Shown: piece after piece, positions 1-6,832 of the stretch
Layout of the letters: each line of letters opens with the position of its first letter
Numbering within the stretch: position 1 is the stretch's first letter
Assembly: GCA_028565715.1 (NCBI GenBank)
Contig: JAOXYC010246122.1
Location: forward strand, 1 to 10,262
Origin: Phoronis pallida
Lineage: Eukaryota; Phoronida; Phoronidae
Reading direction: 5' to 3'
Length of the DNA stretch: 10,262 nt
The notes under the pieces: model-generated
The model's database searches: none
Told to the model about the DNA's origin: nothing
The model's input: only the letters and a program-made list of their open reading frames with translations
Translations under genes and position numbers: made by a program

Positions 1-753
1 GAAGGTTAATGGCAATCTATCGCGAGTACGTGTAAAAAATGTATAACTTGACAACTTTGAAGTGTTGCCATGGAAACAAATGTAAACAATCTGAACATCT
101 AAATGCAAATTTGAAAATTGGTTATTTCCGCCATCTTGATATTTTGGGTATAATGTTTGATATGACTGTTAACAATAAAGATATTCCTTTTCAAACATTT
201 AAGTGATAATCAAAAAATATGTTATCTTCATTGCATATTCAAGCACGGCGGTAACCTCATATTTGGCATAAGTTGGTGTTGAAACGACCCGAAAAACATA
301 TTTATGAAAATTTTTTTTTACTCAAAAGTCTGTGTGACAAACATAGTTCAACATAATGAATTTTTGTGCCGGTGAATTACTCAAAACCCCCAAAATTACG
401 TTTTTTGGTCTATTTTGCGTCAAGTACCCCGCAAACGTTTGCGTTTGGTGGAAAAATTAATGCGGTGACCCCAATTTTTTTTCGGTTAATAGTAAAGCAG
501 TTACAATAACAAAATTTTAAAAAAATTCTCGGGTAGCATATTTTCTTTTTATTGATAAATTTAAAAAGATTTTACGCAAAGATTTTTACAATTTGAACAA
601 CAACGTTCGTGTAAAAAGCAAGCGTCAACGAAATATCATTTTTGTGTATTCATACAAAAAGTACATCCAAAGCCGTTTGAAATGTACTTGTCTTTTTACT
701 TATACATGCCTTTTTGGCGATTTTATAGAGTATTTTTGTCACCCAGTCAATTT
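1..753. other. AT-rich non-coding stretch, no gene recognised
   Basis: No reading frame here looks like a protein or a conserved exon. The longest open frame, about 593-820 on the + strand, has a low-complexity composition and runs into the repeat unit that starts at 754, so I regard it as chance. Visible details are homopolymer A and T runs, a perfect 14-bp palindrome at 430-443 (CGCAAACGTTTGCG), and an X-box-like site at 64-77 listed separately. The stretch may contain old transposon remnants, but I recognise none. Confidence 0.6.
64..77. promoter_or_regulatory. RFX X-box-like site
   Basis: The 14 bases GTTGCCATGGAAAC match the RFX-family X-box consensus (GTNRCC, two-base spacer, RGYAAC) at all positions except one in the right half. 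RFX factors bind such imperfect palindromes upstream of ciliary and other genes in animals. No gene start is visible nearby in the window, so any target would lie to the left or would be distal. A single motif match in AT-rich DNA is weak evidence. Confidence 0.22.
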
Positions 754-913
754 GCCTCAAATGGTCAATGATGTTACCAAACCTAACAGAAGGACTTTCC
801 TAGAACATTGTACGGATTGAGATTTGGGTAAAGTTAGGAAAAACTGCTCAAAAGCGACCATGAAGTCTGGAGACTTCTCTTAAAAGGCAGTCGAAGTTTC
901 TTAGAAAGGTAAC

Positions 914-1003
914 AGACACAATAAATTTTCGGACGCGTGATATTTTAATAACGTCTTCTAAGACGATATTAAAATATCACGCGTCCGAAAATTCATTGTG
1001 TCT
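914..1003. repeat. Long near-perfect hairpin, 44-bp arms
   Basis: The left arm 914-957 and right arm 960-1003 are reverse complements with about two mismatches and a two-base centre. The outer ends read AGACACAAT and ATTGTGTCT. Copy B of the surrounding repeat (from about 2479) has only the left arm and continues straight into the following sequence. The palindrome is therefore either a templated inverted duplication gained in copy A or an arm deleted from copy B. As DNA it could extrude as a cruciform; as RNA it would form a stable stem. Confidence 0.9.
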
Positions 1004-1114
1004 AAAGTTATATTCTTCAAAAAGATTTTCATAAGATAAAATAGCAGAAATTATGCACCACCCCACGACTGATGGGTGGGTTGAATGTTGAAACACCTAA
1101 CATATTATTTACTA

Positions 1115-1350
1115 GGAATTAACTCCCGTGTCTTCAGCATTCTCTTTTAATTGGCACTAGGTAGCGTCATTGTCGATTAAAATGAGACCGTATTCCAATC
1201 CCTATAAACGTGTTTACCACCCTTGGTGTTGCAGCTTTGACTCGTGAGTACAATTTACCTGCCATGGTCATTTTGGAATGCTCTCAATGTTACTGAGTTG
1301 CCATCTAGTGGCAATTAAAAAAGAATATTGCAGACACGGGAGGTAATTCC
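1115..1350. mobile_element. 236-bp element with 51-bp terminal inverted repeats (copy A)
   Basis: The left end 1115-1165 and right end 1300-1350 are inverted repeats of 51 bases with no indels and roughly 80 percent identity. They start GGAATTA and contain CCCGTGTCT. The interior has no open frame, as expected of a MITE-type non-autonomous DNA transposon. The flanks read CTA on the left and TTA on the right, so a short TA or TWA target duplication (mariner-like or Harbinger-like) is possible but not provable. The same element lies at the same place in copy B, so it predates the duplication of the larger unit. Confidence 0.7.
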
Positions 1351-1592
1351 TTAGATCTTAACTGTATCAGTAGAAAATTCCCAACGGGGTCTCTAGAAGA
1401 CACCAATGAACCTGTGCTGAGGTTACATTAAATCTACATGTACTCTGAATCCACGACAACATCATTTAGTGGCACTTGACTACTGGCAATATTTATCAAA
1501 ATTTATCAAAATGATGAATTGTTCCAGGTTTTTAAACGGTGATAACTGATAAATTAGAGAGCCATTCAGAAACAAAGCTTTATAAAAAAAAA

Positions 1593-1709
1593 TGGTACAA
1601 GTCGAATAAGTTGGTCCCTCGTTTATTTGCGTTATTCAGTCAATGTGTTTCCAACGACTCAGTAAATAACGGAAGTTATACGAGGGACCAACTTATTTGA
1701 CTTGTACCA
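1593..1709. mobile_element. 117-bp palindromic MITE
   Basis: The 30-bp ends 1593-1622 and 1680-1709 are inverted repeats with one mismatch (outer sequence TGGTACAAGTC, inner GGTCCCTCGT). An imperfect pairing continues inward to a loop of about 20 bases. The corresponding position of copy B (about 3081-3091, TATAAAAAAATAACC) lacks it entirely, which gives a direct empty site. Insertion was into an A-run, so any A-only target duplication cannot be sized. There is no coding capacity. The transposase family is not recognised. Confidence 0.85.
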
Positions 1710-2027
1710 AAAAAATAACCGACCCTGAAGTAATGATAGCTTTTTTAAAAGAACTGTCGAGACACTGCGTTTGCAATTTTTGAAAAAGGACTTTCGGCAC
1801 TACTGAACAGTCAGTGTTCGGATTGCAATAAACATAGAACGTTCTGTTGTTTTTAAAAAATGGAATCAACATTTCTTGACTGCCATTCAAATAAATAAAT
1901 GCATAGATTTATCATGATTAAAATCAGTAGAGCCGTTACCGGACGCATAATGAAATGGATAAAAACGAAGTTAATGACGAAATCCGGTATAATAAAAGAT
2001 GTATATATTTGCAGAATAAAAACCCAA

Positions 2028-2317
2028 GCAGTTTCGCCTCGAAAGCAATTACACTTTTTTAGGCTAAAAAGCTCAAATTTACCCCTTTACCGATTTTTTT
2101 TACTAAGGTGCAGGTTAATTATATTCATAAAAGGGCACACAATGTCTAGTTGATTTGAATTTTGACCCCAGATCCTCAACAACGAGGAGACAGTATCTTT
2201 AAGATTGTTATTCGGGACTTTTTAAAAACACATTCGCGCATGAGTTGAAGGATTTGGTTATTTTAATAAACGGTTATTGGACTAGAGTAGCATATTAGGT
2301 AACATTTGGGAAACGGT
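2028..2317. other. Unique spacer between the two direct-repeat copies
   Basis: About 290 bases separate copy A from copy B and match neither copy. They are AT-rich, and the open frame running in from copy A (1899-2153) is repeat-derived and has no recognisable domain. A short match, GTAGCATATT, occurs both here (near 2287) and near 533 to the left of copy A. It is too short to show that the duplicated unit extends further out. Confidence 0.6.
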
Positions 2318-2634
2318 GCCTCAAATGGTTAATGATGTTACCAAACCTAACAGAAGGACTTTCATCGAGACATTGTACGGATTGAGATTTGGGTAAAGTT
2401 AGGAAAAACTGCTCAAAAGTGACCATGAAGTCTGGAGACGTCTCTTAAAGGGAAGTCGAAGTTTCCTAGAAAGGTAACAGACACAATAAATTTTCGGACG
2501 CGTGATATTTTAATAACGTCTTAGTTATATATTCTTCATAAAGATTTTCACAAGATAAAATAGCAAAAATTATGCACCACGCTCACGACTGATGGTTGGG
2601 CTGAATGTTGAAACACCTAACATATAATTTACTA

Positions 2635-2869
2635 GGAATTAACTCCCGTGTCTTCAGCATTCTCTTTTAATTGGCACTAGGTAGCGTCATTGTCGATTAA
2701 AATGAGACCGTATTTCAATCCCTATAAACGTGTTTACCACCCATGGTGTTGCAGCTTTGACTCTGAGCACAATTTATCTGTCATGGTTAATTTGGAATGC
2801 TCTCAGTGTTACTGAGTTGCCATCTAGTGGCAATTGAAAAAGAATATTGGAGACACGGGAGGTAATTCC
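2635..2869. mobile_element. 235-bp element with 51-bp terminal inverted repeats (copy B)
   Basis: This is the counterpart of 1115-1350, with the same ends (GGAATTAACTCCCGTG on the left, CACGGGAGGTAATTCC on the right) and the same interior apart from scattered substitutions and a one-base deletion. It sits at the same relative position in copy B, so it was copied with the larger unit and is not an independent insertion. Confidence 0.7.
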
Positions 2870-3217
2870 TTAGATCTTAACTGTATCAATAGAAAATCTC
2901 CAACATGTATGCTGTTGTGCTGGGGTTACATAAATCTACATGTACTCTGAATCCACGACAACATCATTTAGTGGCACTTGACTACTCAATATTTATCAAA
3001 ATTTATCAAAACGATGAATTGTTCCAGGTTTTTTAAACGGTGAAAACTGATAAATTAGAGAGCCGTTCAGAAAAAAGCTTTATAAAAAAATAACCGCCAA
3101 TGAAGTAATGATAGTTTTTTAAAAAGAACTGTCTAGGCACTGCGTTTGCAATTTTTGTAAAAAGGACTTTCACTACTGAACAGTCAGTGTTCGGATTGCA
3201 ATAAACATAGAACGTTC

Positions 3218-3669
3218 AGTTAAAGCCGCTTTTTCGGCCACTTCGTTATACATCTTTCCAAAACATGGAAAGCAAGATAGATCTATACTCCATGTTTAAA
3301 CCCAGGTTTAAACATGAAATTTCACATTACTTGAGCATTTCATATAGACTTTTCGATCATAAAAAGTGCAACTTGTGTCGTACACGCAGTCATACACACA
3401 CCCTTTCGTTCAGTATATTTCGCAAAACGAAGGAGTTTTCGAGTGTCACGTAAAAATACGTGACACTTGAAAACTAAGGGCTCGATTATTATTCGTGCTG
3501 GCGCGCGAATAAGGAATCGGCTGTTTGTCATTAAATCACTAAAACACGACGACTTTCTTATTAGTTTGGTTCTACACAAAGGTCACAACATCAAGAATAC
3601 AACCCTGACCCACAAAAAACTCAAAACTGTGTTTTTAGACCTTAGAAAGCGAAAATGTTTCTTTAATAA
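3218..3669. mobile_element. 452-bp insertion with 7-bp target-site duplication
   Basis: The bases AACGTTC occur at 3211-3217 and again at 3670-3676, while copy A of the host repeat has them once (1838-1844). That defines a clean insertion with a 7-bp duplication. The insert starts AGTTAAAGCC and ends CTTTAATAA. The first and last 20 bases share only a degenerate inverted similarity. A strong hairpin (3434-3475) sits almost at its centre. A TAATAA-type tail could suggest a SINE, but I see no convincing tRNA-type A and B boxes. A central palindrome with weak terminal repeats would suit a non-autonomous DNA transposon. Frames inside it have no recognisable domain. Confidence 0.75.
3434..3475. 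repeat. 19-bp-arm hairpin inside the 452-bp insertion
   Basis: The arms 3434-3452 and 3457-3475 pair with one mismatch around a four-base A loop; the core is GTGTCACGTA with TACGTGACAC. The hairpin's centre is within about 11 bases of the midpoint of the insertion, so it is probably part of the element's own structure. It contains CACGTA and TACGTG, which resemble half of an E-box, but no regulatory role can be claimed. Confidence 0.85.
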
Positions 3670-3967
3670 AACGTTCTGTTGTTTTTAAAAAATGGAATCA
3701 ACATTTCTTGACTCATCGCCATTCAAATAAATAAATGCATAGCCGGGATTCATCATGATTAAAATCAGTACAGCCGTTACCGGACACATAATAAAATAGA
3801 TAAAAACGAAGTTAATGACCGCAAAGATGTATATATTTGCAGAATAAAAACCCAAACAAATTTTACATAAAAACGAGCCAATTTTCAAAGTCATTAATTT
3901 TTCAGTTTTAAAAAAACTTTCTGCAATTTGGATTTTAAGATTCCTGTTGTAAGTTTGGAAATACTTC

Positions 3968-4429
3968 AAAGGTATTTGAAACTATTTCTGAATGTTCTCT
4001 AGGATGGTCCACAATGCTATCATTATGCTAGAAAAATCAATTTTAGTGAAACAAAATTGTGTTGAAAAAATTATTTTTCATATTTGATCAAATCTGTGAT
4101 GTCACTGGCACATAATCACAGCTAAACACATTGGAAAAATACGTTTTTTTTCGAATAATTTCAAGATTTGAATTCCAAAAAATGTAAGCTATGAATATAT
4201 TTGGCAATTTTTTTGTTTGAAATTTTTAAAAATATCGAAATTAGGCGAAACGTATTTTTCCCATGTGTTTAGCTTTGAATTATGTGCCAATGACATCACA
4301 GATTTGATCAAAATATCAAAAATAATTTTTTAAAAATTTCTTATTTTTCACTAAAATTGATTTTTGTAGCATAATGATAGCATTGTAGACCATCCTAGAG
4401 ATCATTCAGAAATAGTTTCAAATACCTTT
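3968..4429. mobile_element. Foldback element of about 462 bp with long inverted arms
   Basis: The left arm starts AAAGGTATTTGAAAC at 3968 and the right arm ends with its complement at 4429. The arms extend inward about 180-200 bases each. Shared blocks include CTCTAGGATGGTC, CAATGCTATCATTATGCTA, TTGATCAAATCTGTGATGTCA and TAAACACAT, with a small length difference between the arms near 4060 and 4335. The centre is near 4198. There is no coding capacity. The form suits a foldback or long-TIR MITE; no target duplication is evident at the immediate flanks (CTTC on the left, AAATC on the right). Confidence 0.85.
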
Positions 4430-5388
4430 AAATCAGCATTTTTTTATTATTTTTCCAATTAGCCATCACCGTATCCCTAAATCACGGTGTACGTATTTTT
4501 TATCAGGATATCATGAAAGCCGTCTGCTCGTGATTCATGAGGTCATCAAATCATGTGTTACTAATATAATGAAAATGATTCGCTCGTTCAGTGACCGTAC
4601 CCCGATGCCTATTTATATTTTTAGATGACCTACTTACAAAGCCAGTGTAACTGCTTCCTATTTCAAGGCGAACAAGAACTGCGAGTTGTGAAAGTGTTGC
4701 TGTAAACAGGTATTTTATACGTATTTTCTTCGTTGCTGATGTATCATTCATTGTTCTTGTGAAAAAGTAGACATTGCTAAACCATATTCAGTGTGCATTT
4801 ACGTATACACCGAGGTGACATACCTGTAATTAATGATGCGAGGTGAACCCCCTGTAGTGTAAACAAGTCGGGTAAATCCGTAAAGCCCACAGTAAAGACA
4901 GCTATAGATGTTTACGGGTGTGTTGCTGTTGTGTCGACAGAATGTAGAAATTGCCCAGCGTTCACTTTTTATTTTACTTTTTGACAACATTATGCACAAT
5001 AACAGGAGTATAACAACAAATTTCAAATACTGAACAACATGCAGCAGCACATTCATGAAGTTCAGATGAATGTGTCTTTAGTCTTTCCCGTTTCTTGCTA
5101 CTGTTTGGAACAAACTGATATTGATTGAACTGACAAATTGGGTCATTAGCTATTCAATATAAGTCTTTTGTGTCATGTTTTTTAGCTCACCGTAGGACTA
5201 TACTGCCTGGATTTGCCAATCATTCATTTCAATTCACAGTTTTAATTTTTGATGTTAAATTCTTTACTGTCATTTTGTGAAGTGCATAGAAATGTTGTTA
5301 TTATTATGCACTTTAATATCAAAAAATTATAATTATTCTTATAAACCACCCACAGTACTAGTCCAGACATAGCTACAACATACTACCC
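4430..5388. other. Non-coding stretch, no secure gene
   Basis: No exon of a recognised protein is visible on either strand and no inverted-repeat element was found. The one frame worth noting is on the minus strand, 5056 down to 4799. It would start with a basic-hydrophobic segment like a signal anchor (residues about 8-25, rich in V, I and L) and contains a donor-like CAGGTATGT on the minus strand near 4826. The ATG context is weak and nothing downstream joins to it convincingly, so I do not annotate it as a gene. The stretch may contain the promoter region of the gene starting near 6533, but no TATA box or initiator could be assigned. Confidence 0.5.
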
Positions 5389-5438
5389 TGTGGGGGGTGC
5401 CGGGCCGGTGCAGCCCCGGGGGTGCAGTGCGCGTGCCA
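5389..5438. other. Short GC- and CpG-rich patch
   Basis: About 50 bases here are strongly GC-rich (runs such as GTGGGGGGTGCCGGGCCGG and a GCGCGTGCC end) with several CpGs, in surroundings that are mostly A and T. GGTGCAG occurs twice. In an animal genome such a patch could mark a promoter or first exon. A donor-like CATGTAAGAG follows at about 5504-5513, which would allow a 5' UTR exon spliced to 6533. It could equally be the edge of an unrecognised repeat. The role is unproven. Confidence 0.3.
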
Positions 5439-5476
5439 ATAAATAATCGTCGTTTTGACGAGAACAGTTTATTGGC
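5435..5476. repeat. Small hairpin at the edge of the GC-rich patch
   Basis: GCCAATAAA at 5435-5443 pairs perfectly with TTTATTGGC at 5468-5476. Inside, CGTC (5448-5451) can pair with GACG (5457-5460) around a short T-rich loop, giving a two-tier stem. The left arm includes a CCAAT sequence. It may be a tiny palindromic element or chance; no function is assigned. Confidence 0.5.
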
Positions 5477-5655
5477 TTCTCCTGTGTATTAAAAAACTGA
5501 TCTCATGTAAGAGATAAGACAGATAAGGTGGACTTGTAATAAAAATCGGGGATTAACCATAGATTGTAAATCCTAGATATAATCATGACAATATCGCCCG
5601 CAACATCGATGGGGGCGATGATAGTGATGTGAAATAAATAAATAGCGAAATTATT

Positions 5656-5729
5656 AAAACACCTTCTACCCGGGTAGTATAAAATCCATGTATTTTTTAA
5701 TAGATTTTACAACCGGTAGAAGGTGTTTT
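5656..5729. mobile_element. 74-bp palindromic MITE-like element
   Basis: AAAACACCTTCTACC at 5656-5670 is the exact inverse of 5715-5729. Pairing resumes further in (TAAAATC near 5680-5686 with GATTTTA near 5703-5709), leaving a loop of about 16 AT-rich bases. The flanks are ATTATT-like on both sides, so a target duplication cannot be separated from AT-rich background. There is no coding capacity. Confidence 0.65.
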
Positions 5730-5793
5730 TATTATTTTAAATTGTGTGTTCTCGACACCCTGTTATTTGCGCATGGTGTAGTCTAATATGTTG

Positions 5794-5935
5794 TAGAAGA
5801 ATCAAAGAAGAATCAAGAACTTTATTTTGCCAAAATAAAAATAATTACAAATATTTTGCAAGGGCGCTCTGAAGGCTTTCGCCGCTAATAGAGTGCCCTC
5901 TAATTAACATAATAATATACATACAATAAATATAG
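5794..5935 (-). mobile_element. Antisense 3' end of a 5'-truncated LINE-like retrotransposon
   Basis: Read on the minus strand, this stretch has a stem (AGGGCACTCT pairing with AGAGCGCCCT, one mismatch) enclosing a GGC-GAAA-GCC hairpin with a GNRA tetraloop. It is followed by a T-rich spacer, an AATAAA signal at 5826-5821, and a short repeated tail of GATTCTTCTT type (about 5816-5795). Non-LTR retrotransposons commonly end with a 3' stem-loop bound by the reverse transcriptase and a short tandem tail, and most copies are truncated at the 5' end. No reverse transcriptase or endonuclease coding sequence remains. The left-hand limit on the minus strand, about 5935, is arbitrary because the sequence fades into TAA-rich DNA. 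The LINE clade cannot be named. Confidence 0.5.
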
Positions 5936-6030
5936 AAAAGGCAAAAAATAATAATAATATGTATGTAATAATATGTTCAATCTGTTATTACTTTAACAGA
6001 AGTCACCACAATTTTGATTCACTCAAACGC

Positions 6031-6368
6031 GTACATTGCTACTTACGAATGTAGAATTATCAATTATTGAAATACGACATTTTCATCCATTTCTTTTACA
6101 CAGTTTGATCATTCTTCGTTGCCAATATGTGTTACTACCTTCATTCGTTATCGAAAACACAAAGTTAATAGGTTACAGTTGATCTGTTATCTCGTCACCC
6201 TCAAGATATTTCATCAAGTCACATAGGTCGCCTGTATAGAAATTTCCGGCAGAACCGAAGGTATTTATTCGTTCAGATGAATGTAAGGATGCAATTTGTA
6301 ACAACAATTCCTATGCAATTGGCCTCATTCAATAGATGATAGTTTCACATTCGTAAGTGGCGATGTAC
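6031..6368. mobile_element. Element of about 338 bp with terminal inverted repeats
   Basis: GTACATTGCTACTTACGAAT (from 6031) is matched in inverse by the block ending at 6368, with two mismatches in the first 23 bases. Weaker pairing continues inward through GAATTATCAATTATTGAA against the inverse of TTCAATAGATGATAGTTTC. The interior is AT-rich and non-coding. It ends only about 165 bases upstream of the wolframin exon, so it probably lies in a 5' intron or the promoter-proximal region of that gene. The right arm contains a donor-like CGTAAGTGG, which might be used as a splice site but is more simply part of the repeat. Confidence 0.65.
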
Positions 6369-6532
6369 TATTTTAAATAGAAATTACATCAAATAAGAAT
6401 GTTTAGAGAAAAAAGACAAAAAACGTTTTCATACACCAATAAAATGCTTCAATCGAAATTCTACCCAAAGTGTTTTGGGTAGCTTATGCAATAATATAAA
6501 AAACGTATTATAAAAATTCCTCTTCGTTTCAG

Positions 6533-6543
6533 TAAAACCGAAA
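6533..6543 (+). promoter_or_regulatory. Splice acceptor, short 5' UTR and start context of WFS1
   Basis: A pyrimidine-rich tract ending in TTTCAG at 6527-6532 is a good acceptor, so the exon would begin at 6533, eleven bases before the ATG at 6544. The start has A at -3 and G at +4, a favourable animal context. No in-frame stop separates the acceptor from the ATG, so an upstream coding exon adding N-terminal residues cannot be excluded. In human WFS1 the first exon is non-coding, which favours a 5' UTR intron here. Confidence 0.55.
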
Positions 6544-6832
6544 ATGGCCAATGACGGTCAGGATTTTCTAGCGCTTTGTGAAAAACTTGCGGAGAAGGGG
6601 TCCGTTGAGCATCAGTTATTCCTCGGGCGCCATCATTACAAATTAGCGCGACAAGCGGCAGAAAAAGCTCTCGATGGTGAATGCTCAAAAGACGAGGGCA
6701 GTGGCGAGGACACAGGCGAGGAAGGTGGGGAAGACGAGTCAGAGAAGGCCGTCAGGTGGCTGTTGGATGCTGCGAAAAACGGGAGCGTTGAAGCAACTGA
6801 ACTTCTACATTTGTGCTTGAAGGAAAATATTG
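6544..6832 (+). CDS. WFS1: WFS1 coding exon 1: Sel1-like repeat region
   Basis: This exon encodes residues 1-96 plus the first base of codon 97. The chosen ATG has a good context and follows a splice acceptor by eleven bases. Residues 20-90 fit a Sel1-like helical repeat: L-G-R-H-H-Y at 27-32 lines up with human V-G-K-H-Y, and A-V-R-W-L-L-D-A-A-K-N-G at 69-80 with human A-V-D-W-L-V-L-A-A-K-Q-G. Between the two helices is a strongly acidic Gly/Glu/Asp loop (about 44-67), longer than the human linker. The exon ends ATTG before GTAGGA; reading through it gives an unrelated tail that soon stops, which supports splicing there. Sel1-like repeats are protein-binding helices; in wolframin this part faces the cytosol. 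Confidence 0.92.

Larger units (their letters stand above)
754..2027. repeat. Copy A of a large direct-repeat unit
   Basis: This stretch matches 2318-3855 over almost its whole length in the same orientation, starting with GCCTCAAATGG and ending near AATAAAAACCCAA. Identity is high by eye, with scattered substitutions and small indels. Three larger differences stand out. Copy A has an extra hairpin arm (about 960-1003) and a 117-bp MITE (1593-1709), and it lacks the 452-bp insertion of copy B. No coding potential is evident. It could be a non-autonomous transposon family or a local segmental duplication. The ends show no clear LTR-type TG...CA termini or flanking duplication, so the class is left open. 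Confidence 0.85.
2318..3855. repeat. Copy B of the large direct-repeat unit
   Basis: This is the second copy of the unit at 754-2027, in the same orientation and about 290 bases downstream of it. It lacks the right hairpin arm and the 117-bp MITE of copy A, has a small deletion around 2905, and is interrupted by a 452-bp insertion at 3218-3669, after which homology resumes at AACGTTCTGTTG. Without the insertion and its duplicated 7 bases it is just under 1.1 kb. No protein is encoded. Confidence 0.85.

Noticed and set aside
593-820. Open frame of 75 codons on the + strand
   Set aside because: It runs across the boundary of the repeat unit at 754, has a low-complexity composition and shows no domain; the same sequence in copy B is not kept open as a matching protein.
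3340-3688. Overlapping frames on both strands inside the 452-bp insertion
   Set aside because: They read through the central hairpin on opposite strands, which makes them shadows of the palindrome; no recognisable protein family.
754-3855. The two direct repeats as LTRs of one retrotransposon
   Set aside because: The spacer between them is only about 290 bases, there are no TG...CA ends, no primer-binding site or polypurine tract, and no flanking target duplication.
4430-6532. ER-stress response element (CCAAT-N9-CCACG) upstream of WFS1
   Set aside because: WFS1 is known to respond to ER stress, so I looked for this motif; the CCAAT at 5436 is not followed by CCACG at the right spacing, and no other match was seen.
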